Source: Bacteroidota bacterium
Lineage (GTDB): Bacteria > Bacteroidota > Bacteroidia > Chitinophagales > LD1
Reading direction: 5' to 3'
DNA: 64,000 nucleotides
Assembly (NCBI GenBank): GCA_018267365.1
Contig: JAFDYQ010000008.1
Location: 1-64,000 of the forward strand
Made by a program: the position numbers and the translations under genes. The notes under the pieces were generated by a model. It did no database searches, had not been told where the DNA came from, and worked only from the letters and a program-made list of their open reading frames with translations. Shown here piece after piece: positions 9,723-18,381 of the stretch; positions within the stretch are counted from its first letter, which is position 1, and the number at the start of each line of letters is the position of its first letter.

Positions 9723-12302
9723 TTACGACCCTTCCGTCGGTTCTTCTTCTGTTGCCTTTTTCTTAGGCCATATCTTGCCCCACTGGTAGGTGAGCTGCAC
9801 GGTCAGGCTGGCCGGTGCCTCTACAAAGCCGGGGCGCAATACGTAGGCACGGTCTGTGATATTCTTGGCTATCACCGTAGCAGTGAAACGGTCCTTCCAG
9901 TTATATCCTACACGGGCATCTACTATGAAGTTACCTTTAGGATTGGCGGCAGCATACCAGTCTGCTATCTTAGGCAGAGAGGCTATCTGGTCCAGTTGCA
10001 GCACCTTGCCCAGGTAGACGCAGGTGGCACCTACTATAAATCCTTTGTAGGTAGTCTGCACGTCAGCCTTGGCTGAGTGGCGCATGCGGTAATACAGATA
10101 CTGCTGCGAGCCGGCTACATTAGGATTATAGTCCAGATTGCGCGGTACCATATAGTTGTAGCCCAGCAGGAAGTTCAGCGGCACGCCAAAGATCTTGCCG
10201 GTGCCGATAGCAGATACCTCTATACCCCATATCTGTGCGCGCGTTATATTTTTGGCCTGCTCAAATAGGAAGTCCTTCGGATACTGCTGCTTGATATAGT
10301 CCGGTGCCTGACTTCTGTTGATATTGATAAACTCGATGAGGTTATTGTACCGGCTCAGGTATGCTGCCATATCTGCGTAAAATACCCACCGGCTAAACTT
10401 CATCCCCTGCTTGATGCCCACTTCGGCATTCCATCCGTTCTCAGGCTTCAGGTATGGATTGGGTATAGCCACCACTCCTGCGCGGCGGATATTGACAAAC
10501 TGCTCTGCAATATCCGGAAAGCGGTACCCCTGCCCGAATGAAGCGCGGAGAAACGTGCCCTCTGTGACCTGATAGTTGATACCCACATTCACGATAGGCT
10601 TTACTGCAGAGTACTTTTTGCTGGCAGAGTCCCTGCCCGCCAGTGTATTGAGGAATGTTAATTCATTGCGCGCAGCCACAGTATCCAGCTTATTATATTC
10701 CAGAGAGAGCCCTACCTTTACTGTAAACTTGCCTCCAAAGCGCTTTTCACCCTGTGCATATACAGCGCCGTAGTGCGCATATTTCTCACCAAAAGTATGG
10801 CTGTTTATCTTCTTATAGCTGTAGCGCACACCTGCAGATATATCCGCATCCTGCTTTTTAAATCGCTTGGTATACACATACTCCGTGTAGACCTTGTGCG
10901 ATTTGCTGCTATCGCCATTGGTACCGTAGCTTTGCACGTAGTAGTAGGACATACGCAGGGTATGCTTGCCATCAGCCTTGTCGTGATAGGCCAGGTAGGG
11001 ATTTACATTCACGGCATTCACGCGCACATAGGCTGACTGATAGGGTACGAGTACGAGGCTATCCTTTGTAGGGTTGCGTGGATCACCATTGATAGATGTC
11101 AGGGTGTCGTTATAGTTGGTATACAGGAAGAAATCGTTATACCGGTTAAAGTAATAGTTCACATTGCCCCCTACAGACAGGTTCTGCAGATTGTGCGGGA
11201 TATAGCGCAGCTTCAGAAAGGTACGCACCAGCAGGTTTTTATTCAGTATAGTATATCCGGCGTTAGAGTTCAGCGCTCCGTCAAAGAGTACATCCACATC
11301 GCCATACTTGCGGGCGTGCACATAGGCCAGATTGGCAAAGGCATTAGGCACTGAGGTGCGTCCTGTGCCAAAGTTATTTTTAAAGTCCGTCCAGCGCTGT
11401 CTGTCAAACCACTTCCAGCTCTTGTCCAGATACGGCATATAGCCACCGGAGTTGACGTAGATCTTATTGAACGGCTCATCCTTGTGCGCATTGATCGTAC
11501 GTACGTTTACCATGGCATTGAGCGCCTGAGCACCATAGGATACCGTAGCAGGTCCTTTCACTATCTCCATCTGCTCTATCGCCTCGGTAGGCAGGCTCTC
11601 CCAGCGCACGCTGCCATTCTCAGGGCTCACCAGCGGCACATCGTCCAGCATGACCAGTGTGCGGTTGCTCGTCTCTGCGGCGAAGCCGCTACCCCCACGC
11701 ACACTGATGGTCTTGCCCAGCATATTCACGCCCGGCACTTTATTCATAGCCTCGGTGATGCCCTGCGCACTATTGGTTATGTTCTGTCCTTTGAGTACCT
11801 CTATAGACTGGGTCTGCTCGCCCAGCTTCTTTTCCACCTTATTGCCCGATACGACCACTATATCCAGCTCTCGTGATTTGTCGGTCATTTTGATGTTTAC
11901 CACTTTCGGGGCATCCCTCACGCCTATGATATCTGCCTGCCGCTCCTGATAGCCTACATAGGTGTAGAGCAGCGTGGTGATCACGCCCGGCGTCACCTCT
12001 ATACTATAGTTGCCATCCACATCGGTGCGGGTACCATTGGTCGTACCTTTGACTACGATATTGACCCCTATCATCGGTACGTCACCCTTTTCATCGGTCA
12101 CTATACCTTTTATGATGGCTTTATTGGCGGTCGGTGCGGCTACTGGTGGCGCGGCAGCAGGGGCAGCCGCAGGCACGATCGTATCTACGGCAGGTACCGT
12201 GCTGGCAGGGCTATCTACCGGAGCGGTGCTGATACTATCCTGCTGCGCAGAAACACGCAGAAAAACAGCAGAAAACAGAATAGCGTAAACAAACTTCTTC
12301 AT
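9723..12302 (-). CDS. TonB-dependent receptor
   Basis: Outer-membrane active transporter of 859 aa. A signal peptide (1-19) is followed by an unusual Pro/Ala-rich linker (about 26-60) and a carboxypeptidase-regulatory-like domain (about 62-150, IIKGIVTDEKGD). The plug domain starts near 165 with QSIEVLKGQNITN and continues through GVNMLGKTISVRGGSGF and IEIVKGPATVSYG-type motifs. The rest is a 22-strand barrel ending with a normal aromatic strand (LTVQLTYQWGKIW) and, oddly, a short charged tail KKKATEEEPTEGS beyond it. The substrate cannot be told from the sequence; no SusD-like partner is adjacent. It converges with pbpC. Confidence 0.9.
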   Translation of the reverse strand: MKKFVYAILFSAVFLRVSAQQDSISTAPVDSPASTVPAVDTIVPAAAPAAAPPVAAPTANKAIIKGIVTDEKGDVPMIGVNIVVKGTTNGTRTDVDGNYSIEVTPGVITTLLYTYVGYQERQADIIGVRDAPKVVNIKMTDKSRELDIVVVSGNKVEKKLGEQTQSIEVLKGQNITNSAQGITEAMNKVPGVNMLGKTISVRGGSGFAAETSNRTLVMLDDVPLVSPENGSVRWESLPTEAIEQMEIVKGPATVSYGAQALNAMVNVRTINAHKDEPFNKIYVNSGGYMPYLDKSWKWFDRQRWTDFKNNFGTGRTSVPNAFANLAYVHARKYGDVDVLFDGALNSNAGYTILNKNLLVRTFLKLRYIPHNLQNLSVGGNVNYYFNRYNDFFLYTNYNDTLTSINGDPRNPTKDSLVLVPYQSAYVRVNAVNVNPYLAYHDKADGKHTLRMSYYYVQSYGTNGDSSKSHKVYTEYVYTKRFKKQDADISAGVRYSYKKINSHTFGEKYAHYGAVYAQGEKRFGGKFTVKVGLSLEYNKLDTVAARNELTFLNTLAGRDSASKKYSAVKPIVNVGINYQVTEGTFLRASFGQGYRFPDIAEQFVNIRRAGVVAIPNPYLKPENGWNAEVGIKQGMKFSRWVFYADMAAYLSRYNNLIEFININRSQAPDYIKQQYPKDFLFEQAKNITRAQIWGIEVSAIGTGKIFGVPLNFLLGYNYMVPRNLDYNPNVAGSQQYLYYRMRHSAKADVQTTYKGFIVGATCVYLGKVLQLDQIASLPKIADWYAAANPKGNFIVDARVGYNWKDRFTATVIAKNITDRAYVLRPGFVEAPASLTVQLTYQWGKIWPKKKATEEEPTEGS

Positions 12303-12625
12303 TTATCAAGCTTAAGCGAACTAATCTTTTTTTTAAACAAACAGAGTAAAGTTAGTTTTTTCCCCAAGGTTAGAAAGAAGTTAATGCCCCATCTTATTAA
12401 CATGCTTACCCTCAAATGTGGCATATCCGCCGATACATTTTCTACCAACTCTTTGATTGTCATAATCTAGCGCACATTCTCGATTACATTGGGTAAATGA
12501 AGACCCCTCAAAAATCTCCTGCCTGGCTTAGATGCACGCAGGCAGTTTTATCCATACATGCCACATGCTGACCACAGATCATGAAGCTACTGCCTTCTTT
12601 CTCAAAAAACCGTTAGCTTAGTCTT
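12303..12625. other. Divergent intergenic region with an internal hairpin
   Basis: No gene seen. It should hold the promoters of the TonB receptor and the 148-aa gene. It includes a 7-bp GC-rich stem (12519-12525 with 12539-12545) followed by TTTTA. No match to a cobalamin or other known riboswitch core was found by eye. Confidence 0.5.
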
Positions 12626-13072
12626 ATGAAGACGATGCTTGCGTTTTTTCTTTTCGCCGGTATAAACTTTGTCGCCAGCGCACAGGCTGTCAGCAGCAGC
12701 AGGTGGCAGACAGATTTTACGATTTCAAAGCCCTCTCATCGCTCCGTCCTGTTCGCCTCACAGACGTATGAGAGGAGATCCGTACAGCTATACCAGAACA
12801 CAAAAGAACCCCATTCACCGGCCAGGATCAAAAAGCTCCGCACTGCATCCATAGTACTGGCCGCTATAGGCGGAGGATTACACATTCTGGGGTTCACTAT
12901 GAATGCCGCAGGCACCATGACCTATAACTTTTATCAGCGCAATACTATGTATGGCATAGGTGGTGTTTCTAATGTGGTAGGTCTTGGTAACGGTATAGCT
13001 GATATGGGTACATGGATAGCCTATGCAGTCCAGATGAAAAAGTATAAGCGCCGGCAGCAGACAGTCAGATAG
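12626..13072 (+). CDS. Secreted or membrane protein of unknown function
   Basis: A 148-aa protein not recognised. A signal peptide covers residues 1-19 (cleavage after ASA). A basic segment (RIKKLRT, about 68-74) precedes a hydrophobic, Gly-rich stretch (about 76-98), and another Gly-rich hydrophobic stretch lies at about 112-135, before a strongly basic end (KKYKRRQQ). This layout fits a small inner-membrane protein with one hairpin, or an outer-membrane lipoprotein-like protein without lipobox. It is flanked by a TonB receptor (divergent) and a photolyase-like gene (convergent) and shows no operon partner. Confidence 0.6.
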   Translation: MKTMLAFFLFAGINFVASAQAVSSSRWQTDFTISKPSHRSVLFASQTYERRSVQLYQNTKEPHSPARIKKLRTASIVLAAIGGGLHILGFTMNAAGTMTYNFYQRNTMYGIGGVSNVVGLGNGIADMGTWIAYAVQMKKYKRRQQTVR

Positions 13073-13093
13073 TGCCTCTTTTGCAATGCTCCA

Positions 13094-14563
13094 TTACAGC
13101 TGCCTTAGATATTTCTCCGCCACCTCTATGTGCTTTGTCAGAGTAGCTTTATCCATACGGGATACCAGAGCAGCCATCATACTCATGCGCGGATTCTTTG
13201 CAAACTCATCGTGATGCTTGTTTATAAAGCGCCAGTAAAGCCCATCCCATATCTCGCACCAGGCACCTTTTGGGTAGTTGCTCATCTTCAGGATATAGTT
13301 ACTACCGGATATATACGGCTTTGTACTCATCAGGCCACCGTCGGCGTATTGGCTCATACCGTACACATTGGGCACCATGACCCAGTCGTAGCTATCTATA
13401 TACAGCTCCATAAACCACCGGTAGACGTCATCCGTCCGGATACCGCACAGCAGCATAAAATTGCCCAGTATCATCAGGCGCTCTATATGGTGCGTATAGC
13501 CTGTCTCTATCAGGCGCGCTATGGCCATATCTATGGGTGGCAGTCCGGTAGTACCTTGGTACAGAGCCTCCGGCATAGGCCGTGTATGCTCCCAGAAATC
13601 ACGCGTGCGCTCATACACACCGCGCTCTGAGTACATGGCCCGCACGTATTCGCGCCAGCCCAGCACCTGCCGTACGAATCCCTCCAGAGAGTTGATAGGT
13701 ATGGCGTATGCAGAGGCGTATGCCATAGCCCGCTCTATGATGTCAGAGGGTTGCAGCAGGCCCACGTTCAGCATGGGCGTCAGTATGCCATGAAAGAGCC
13801 ACCGCTCCGCCCCCACTATCGCATCCTGATAGATACCAAAGCAGGCAAACCGCTCTCTGAGAAAAGTATCCAACCACTGCTCGGCATCTGCATGCGTCAC
13901 CGGATACCAGATGCGGTCTATGCTACCGGGATTAGCACCGAAATATCTCTGCACATACGCCGTGGCCTCACTGATATAGCTACTCTCTGTCACCACAGGC
14001 AGCGTAGGGACCACAGTCCCTTTTGGTAGCTTCTTTCTATTCTCACTGTCGTATGTCCACTTACCACCTATTGGCTTCTCCCCCTTTTCCAGCAGGATAT
14101 TATACTTCTTGCGCAGGTGTATATAGTATTCTGTGAGGAAATATTTATGATCCTCAAAGTAGGCATGATTGTCTGCTTTGCTTTGGATGAAGGCGGGACT
14201 TTCAGACACCACCAGCTTTATACCATGTCTGCCGGCAAAGCGGTGCAGCCTCCGCTCCAGCAGGTAGTCTGTAGTATCAGCATAGTGGCATGCATGCACT
14301 CCGGCTACAGCTATCTTCAGAAAGAAATGATCGAGGTCCGCATCTGCACCAGGGCTGTCTATATAGTTTACTTTATGCCCCATCTGCCGCAGATAGTCTG
14401 CATAGTATTTCATACTGGCTCGGTGCAGCAGCAGTTTTTGCTTGTGAAAGGCGTATTGACGAAAGTAGAGGCAGTCTTCTATCAGGTACACCTCTCTGCC
14501 ACAGGCCAGGGAGGGATGATGCCTATACAACTGATGCGGAAAGACCAGCGTGACAGATGACAT
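13094..14563 (-). CDS. Photolyase-related protein lacking [4Fe-4S] ligands
   Basis: A 489-aa flavoprotein of the deoxyribodipyrimidine-photolyase-related (FeS-BCP, PhrB-like) family, members of which repair (6-4) photoproducts in light. The N-terminal Rossmann-like domain begins TLVFPHQLY; the FAD-binding helical domain contains GMSQYADGG, KPYISGSNYI and the final LYWRFI motif. In characterised members a Cys-x2-Cys pair and a third Cys near the YW motif bind an iron-sulfur cluster. Here the pair is replaced by NYPKGAW, the loop is about ten residues shorter, and only one Cys (WCEIWDGLYW) remains. The start is the Met before SSVTLVFPH; 28 upstream in-frame residues look non-coding. Activity may be photolyase or photoreceptor; the family is sure, the role is not. 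Confidence 0.85.
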   Translation of the reverse strand: MSSVTLVFPHQLYRHHPSLACGREVYLIEDCLYFRQYAFHKQKLLLHRASMKYYADYLRQMGHKVNYIDSPGADADLDHFFLKIAVAGVHACHYADTTDYLLERRLHRFAGRHGIKLVVSESPAFIQSKADNHAYFEDHKYFLTEYYIHLRKKYNILLEKGEKPIGGKWTYDSENRKKLPKGTVVPTLPVVTESSYISEATAYVQRYFGANPGSIDRIWYPVTHADAEQWLDTFLRERFACFGIYQDAIVGAERWLFHGILTPMLNVGLLQPSDIIERAMAYASAYAIPINSLEGFVRQVLGWREYVRAMYSERGVYERTRDFWEHTRPMPEALYQGTTGLPPIDMAIARLIETGYTHHIERLMILGNFMLLCGIRTDDVYRWFMELYIDSYDWVMVPNVYGMSQYADGGLMSTKPYISGSNYILKMSNYPKGAWCEIWDGLYWRFINKHHDEFAKNPRMSMMAALVSRMDKATLTKHIEVAEKYLRQL

Positions 14564-14611
14564 GGTAGGATAACCGGTGAACGACATAAAAGGTTTGGCA
14601 GATGATTTGCT

Positions 14612-14619
14612 TATCTTTG
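14612..14619 (+). promoter_or_regulatory. Bacteroidota -7 promoter element
   Basis: TATCTTTG is an exact match to TAnnTTTG and lies six bases before the ATG of the next gene, which would give a very short leader. No well-spaced -33 TTG box was found, so only the -7 part is supported. Confidence 0.4.
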
Positions 14620-14624
14620 AGACC

Positions 14625-15266
14625 ATGCGGCTCATCAGGTATATCAAAGCAGCTATCTGCGGCGCACTGGCCGTAGGGCTGATGGCATTCAGTAGTGGTA
14701 CTCCGCACAGGTCGCTGGTGGTGAGGGAGTGGATGTCAGATGCTTACTACCAGATACGGCCCACCTTTTATACCTATGATGAGCAGGGCCGCGTCATACG
14801 CACGGAGTCTCAAAATCCGGATACCTTTATCGTGACCAATACCTATACGCCCACGAGCATCATCTCCGTCACGCAGATCAGTAGTTCCCCCAGGCTGGAT
14901 ACCATTATCTACCAGCTCAATAGTGCCGGCCTGATAGTAGCAGACGATCGTGACAACCACTATACCTATAATAGTGACGGCCACCTGATCAAAGGCGCGC
15001 TGGAAGATACCTACACATGGGATGGCAATGATATGACTACACATACCTACACCAATGGCAACGGTACACACGTCATAGCCTATGTCTATAGCAATATACC
15101 TGATACGCGAAACTATGGCGACGCCGCCTGGGGTTTCCGCTCAGAGCATCTCGTCCTGTCAGAATCCGATCCGCCCAATACTATCACGCACAAGTACCTT
15201 TTTGATGAGCAGGGCCGCGTGATCACAGATAGTGCAGGTGCCAATATCTACCATTATTACTATTGA
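14625..15266 (+). CDS. Secreted RHS/YD-repeat-like protein
   Basis: A 213-aa exported protein. From the chosen Met (RLIRYIKAAICGA) the first 25 residues form a signal peptide; the in-frame GTG further upstream would add residues that spoil it. The body contains repeated short beta motifs of the YD/RHS type: YDEQGRVIR, NSAGLIVADD, YNSDGHLIKG, YTWDGNDMT and FDEQGRVITD. Small YD-repeat proteins of this kind are common in Bacteroidota and resemble DUF4595-like envelope proteins. It is far too short for an RHS toxin and has no toxin tip. It is divergent from the photolyase-related gene, 61 bp apart. Function unknown. Confidence 0.7.
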   Translation: MRLIRYIKAAICGALAVGLMAFSSGTPHRSLVVREWMSDAYYQIRPTFYTYDEQGRVIRTESQNPDTFIVTNTYTPTSIISVTQISSSPRLDTIIYQLNSAGLIVADDRDNHYTYNSDGHLIKGALEDTYTWDGNDMTTHTYTNGNGTHVIAYVYSNIPDTRNYGDAAWGFRSEHLVLSESDPPNTITHKYLFDEQGRVITDSAGANIYHYYY

Positions 15267-15330
15267 GCAGTCCCTGGCGGGAAGTGCTATGCAACGCATT
15301 AGCGCAAAATACCATCTGACCTATATATTA

Positions 15331-15338
15331 TAATTTTG
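15331..15338 (+). promoter_or_regulatory. Bacteroidota -7 promoter element
   Basis: TAATTTTG matches TAnnTTTG exactly, 56 bases before the start of the T9SS protein gene at 15395. The upstream -33 region shows no clear TTG at the usual distance. Confidence 0.4.
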
Positions 15339-15394
15339 TTTTATCATAAAGCAAGATTATCTTACTACCAATTTCAATCACCTAAACCCCTCTC

Positions 15395-16597
15395 ATGAAA
15401 AAAGTACTTACCCCGCTGCTTTTGCTATTTATGGCTGCAGTATCGCTGCATGCACAGGACCGCTCGCTGTGTGTAGATGACTCGCTGCGCCTCACCACCG
15501 GCTATGACCGCTATGCCCATACCCTTATAGCCAATGGTCAGCCCGACCCAAACTGGACAGTGCTCTCCGGCCCCGGTGCCTCACAGCTTAGCTTTCCTTC
15601 GCCTGCTTTTGTAGTGCCGCAGTACTCAGGCTGGCACTACACCCTGCCCAATTCTATGTGGCTCTCCCCCTTCGGCTATGCTAATTATGGTCAGAATAAC
15701 TTTGACACACCTTATGTTTTCCGGTATTCATTCTGCCTGGCCCAGCAGACCGTCATCAGCCTCTTTATGGAGGCGCTGGACGATGACCTCATCGCGGTAT
15801 ATCTCGATGGCCAGTATATTGACAGTACAAACGCTGGTTACAACTTCTACTCCGGCCAGCAGGATACCTTCACTGTCAATCAGACGCTATATGCAGGCAC
15901 GCATAATCTGGACGTGCGCCTCTACAATGTGGGCGGTATAGCCATGGGCCTGAACGTGCAGGGATACATCACCAGCCTCTATGGACTTCAGACGGACACT
16001 TGCTGCTTTACCAATGGCAGCTGCAACGGCTCCGTCTATCGGGATCATAATGGTGATGGCAACCGCGACCAGGGTACGGGCGGCACACCTGTAGATGAGG
16101 GCCTGCCGGGCTGGAATGTAGACCTGACTGATGGCACCAACTCCTTTCACCGAAACACCGATATACACGGAGACTACAGCTTCATGAATATCGCCCCGGG
16201 CAGCTACAACCTGCAAGTGAGCAATCCGTCAGGCACATACTATAGCTCTACACCTGTCACTATAGGCAAGCATACAGTATCGCTCAAAAACCTCCCTGTG
16301 AGCAACTCCTTTGCCACTGCGGTAAATGATGTCACTGCTGAAAGCAACTACCTGAAGGTATATCCGAATCCATCTACCACACTCGTGAGTATGGACTACT
16401 ACCTCTCTGAGGCAGCCCCTGTCACGCTGCACATAGACAATATAGCCGGCCAGACTGTGATGCAGGTGCTGGATGGTGTGAACAGAAATGCAGGCACCTA
16501 CCACCAGTCTATAGATATCTCTCAGCTGCCTGCCGGAGTATATATCTACGAGCTGAATGCAGACCGCACATACAGAGGCCGCTTTATCAAAAAATAA
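15395..16597 (+). CDS. T9SS-exported protein with PA14-like and SdrD-B-like domains
   Basis: A 400-aa secreted protein. Signal peptide 1-20 (ending LHAQ). Residues about 25-195 form a beta-rich domain reminiscent of a carbohydrate-binding/PA14-type module, with LDDDLIAVYLDGQYID. After two adjacent Cys residues (about 203-204) comes an SdrD-B/Cna-B-like domain (about 208-300) with the metal-binding-like loop DHNGDGNRDQG and GDYSFMNIAPGSY. The end is a T9SS type A sorting domain starting VYPNPSTT and finishing RGRFIKK. Ligand and role are unknown; the architecture points to a cell-surface or matrix protein. A terminator-like hairpin follows. Confidence 0.82.
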   Translation: MKKVLTPLLLLFMAAVSLHAQDRSLCVDDSLRLTTGYDRYAHTLIANGQPDPNWTVLSGPGASQLSFPSPAFVVPQYSGWHYTLPNSMWLSPFGYANYGQNNFDTPYVFRYSFCLAQQTVISLFMEALDDDLIAVYLDGQYIDSTNAGYNFYSGQQDTFTVNQTLYAGTHNLDVRLYNVGGIAMGLNVQGYITSLYGLQTDTCCFTNGSCNGSVYRDHNGDGNRDQGTGGTPVDEGLPGWNVDLTDGTNSFHRNTDIHGDYSFMNIAPGSYNLQVSNPSGTYYSSTPVTIGKHTVSLKNLPVSNSFATAVNDVTAESNYLKVYPNPSTTLVSMDYYLSEAAPVTLHIDNIAGQTVMQVLDGVNRNAGTYHQSIDISQLPAGVYIYELNADRTYRGRFIKK

Positions 16598-16627
16598 TAA
16601 CAGCAGATCCGACCTGCGCTCCGCGAG

Positions 16628-16664
16628 CGGCACACCCACTGTCACAGGTGAGTGTGCCGTTTCC
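16628..16664 (+). terminator. Terminator after the T9SS protein gene
   Basis: CGGCACAC (16628-16635) pairs with GTGTGCCG (16652-16659) and is followed by a T-rich stretch. It lies 30 bases after the stop codon. Confidence 0.65.
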
Positions 16665-16759
16665 ATTTTCTAAAATTTAACAAGAGACCTCAAACGTCCT
16701 GATAGCAAGGCTTTCAGCGCACCATTCACAGACGACGAAAAAATATTTTTGATCAAAAG

Positions 16760-16791
16760 TTGGAAAATAAAATCCCGCGCCTATACTTTTG
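16760..16791 (+). promoter_or_regulatory. Promoter of the methionine locus
   Basis: TTG at 16760-16762 and TACTTTTG (TAnnTTTG) at 16784-16791 are separated by 21 bases, a good fit to the primary sigma consensus of Bacteroidota. It sits just upstream of the SAM riboswitch, which starts about 20 bases later. Confidence 0.75.
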
Positions 16792-16809
16792 CATCGTGTT
16801 CTTTAAATA

Positions 16810-16927
16810 ACGCTTATTCAGAAAGACCGAGGGACTGGCCCGATGACGTCTTGACAACCTCTCCCTGCCACAAGCAGGGAAAAGGTGCCAACTCCATTCC
16901 GACTTTATGTCGGGAGCAGATAAGTGT
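16810..16927 (+). ncRNA. SAM-I riboswitch (S box)
   Basis: Class I S-adenosylmethionine-sensing aptamer in the leader of the transsulfuration gene. P1 pairs 16810-16817 with 16920-16927. The conserved GGGACTGGCCCGATGA segment, the GACAACC loop and the late GGTGCCAACTCC motif (16884-16895) are all present and in order. A strong terminator follows at 16963-16999, so the likely mechanism is termination when SAM is plentiful, reducing methionine-pathway expression. Bound SAM and the antiterminator pairing are inferred from the family. Confidence 0.95.
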
Positions 16928-16962
16928 AGATAGTTTGACATTAATATTTTACGATATTAAAG

Positions 16963-16999
16963 AAGCCTTCTACGATCTGTGTGGAAGGCTTTTTTATTT
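16963..16999 (+). terminator. Riboswitch-controlled intrinsic terminator
   Basis: An 8-bp stem (16963-16970 with 16984-16991) is followed by a run of T. It lies between the SAM aptamer and the first structural gene, as expected for the expression platform. Confidence 0.88.
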
Positions 17000-17114
17000 T
17001 ATACCAATAGCAAATGCATGTGCTGCTGGTGTGAGGTACGAAGCAGTCCCCGCAGTCTTTCCGATAAGCCGCGTTTAGAAACTCATTTTTCTAACCAACT
17101 AAATCAGAAAGACA

Positions 17115-18308
17115 ATGTCAACACAAACACAGATCATCCACAGCATACCCGTAGACCCACTGACCGGCTCCATCAGTGTGCCGATATACCAGACCTCCAC
17201 TTTCGTACAGGAAGCACCCGGCATACACCGGGGCTACGACTACGCCCGCAGCAATAACCCTACCCGCAAAGCACTCGAAGATGTGATAGCCCAGCTGGAA
17301 GAGGGCACCAATGGATATGCCTTTGCCAGCGGTCTCGCGGCCATAGATGCGGTAGTGAAGCTCCTCTCCGCCGGAGATGAGATCATAGCCGTAGATGACA
17401 TCTACGGCGGCGCCTTCCGCCTCTTCACGCACATCTACCAGAAGTTTGGCATCACGATCAAATACGTAGACGCTACCGACCATCGCAATGTGGCAAACGC
17501 GATCACACCTGCTACGAAACTCATCTGGATAGAAAGCCCCACTAATCCCACCCTCAAGATAGCCGACATAGCAGCGATAGCCGCCATAGCCAAAGCCAAC
17601 AAAGTCCTCCTCTGCGTAGATAATACCTTCGCCTCTCCTGCCTCGCAGAAACCTATCTCACTCGGCGCAGACATCGTAGTACACAGCGGCACTAAGTACC
17701 TCGGCGGCCACAGCGATCTGATAGCCGGCCTTGTGGTCACCGCTACGCAGGAACTGGGAGACAAGATAAAGTTCATACAAAACGCCTCCGGCGCTATCCT
17801 CGCACCCTTTGATAGCTGGCTGGTCATACGCGGAATTGAGACCCTCGACCTCCGCGTAGCGCGTCACTCACAGAGCGCACAGGCCATAGCAGAATACCTG
17901 CAAAGCGAAGACCTCGTAGGCAATATTTACTACCCCGGTCTCCCCACTCACCCTAACTACGCTGTAGCTACTAAACAGCAGAAATACACCGGCGGCATCA
18001 TCTCCTTTGATCTGAAAGTAGACGACAAAGCACTCGCCTCAAAGATCGTGAGCAGCACCAAATATTTCAAACTAGCCGAAAGCCTGGGCGGTGTGAAGAG
18101 TCTTGTCTGTTTACCATGTGAGATGACCCACAAATCCATCCCACAAGAGAAGCGCTACGAAGCCGGCGTAAAGGACAGCCTCATCCGCCTCTCCGTAGGC
18201 CTCGAGGATGCCGCCGACCTCATCGAAGACCTGAAACAAGCCTTTGCCACTGCTAAAAATTCAGCCCCTAAATCCCCAAAGGGGACTTTAACAGCCGAAA
18301 TCGCGTAA
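17115..18308 (+). CDS. Transsulfuration enzyme (cystathionine gamma-synthase/lyase family)
   Basis: A 397-aa PLP enzyme of the Cys/Met metabolism family, probably making cystathionine or homocysteine from an activated homoserine. The PLP lysine is Lys194 in HSGTKYLGGHSD. The family landmarks YARSNNPTRKALE, GLAAIDAV, DDIYGGAFR and ESPTNPTLK are all present. The SAM-I riboswitch upstream and homoserine dehydrogenase downstream place it in methionine synthesis, favouring synthase over lyase; whether the acyl group is acetyl or succinyl cannot be told. The last 16 residues (NSAPKSPKG...) are encoded by an intergenic-type repeat that appears to have replaced the original end. Confidence 0.9.
   Translation: MSTQTQIIHSIPVDPLTGSISVPIYQTSTFVQEAPGIHRGYDYARSNNPTRKALEDVIAQLEEGTNGYAFASGLAAIDAVVKLLSAGDEIIAVDDIYGGAFRLFTHIYQKFGITIKYVDATDHRNVANAITPATKLIWIESPTNPTLKIADIAAIAAIAKANKVLLCVDNTFASPASQKPISLGADIVVHSGTKYLGGHSDLIAGLVVTATQELGDKIKFIQNASGAILAPFDSWLVIRGIETLDLRVARHSQSAQAIAEYLQSEDLVGNIYYPGLPTHPNYAVATKQQKYTGGIISFDLKVDDKALASKIVSSTKYFKLAESLGGVKSLVCLPCEMTHKSIPQEKRYEAGVKDSLIRLSVGLEDAADLIEDLKQAFATAKNSAPKSPKGTLTAEIA
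18263..18291 (+). repeat. REP-like repeat within the 3' end of the transsulfuration gene
   Basis: AGCCCCTAAATCCCC followed by AAAGGGGACTTTAA is a widespread Bacteroidota intergenic repeat type. It is read in frame and supplies most of the last residues of the protein. A facing copy lies at 18337-18370 and a related pair at 53699-53782. Confidence 0.7.
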
Positions 18309-18336
18309 ACTAATTCATCACCCACAGCCTTGTATT

Positions 18337-18370
18337 CCTCCTCCCCTTTGGGGAGGCCGGGAGAGGCTTA
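18337..18370 (-). repeat. Facing REP-like repeat before homoserine dehydrogenase
   Basis: CTCCCCTTTGGGGAGGCCGG with flanks, in reverse orientation to 18263-18291. It can fold into a CCCC/GGGG hairpin and lies just 12 bases before the start of the next gene. Confidence 0.7.
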
Positions 18371-18381
18371 ATCTATCAATC

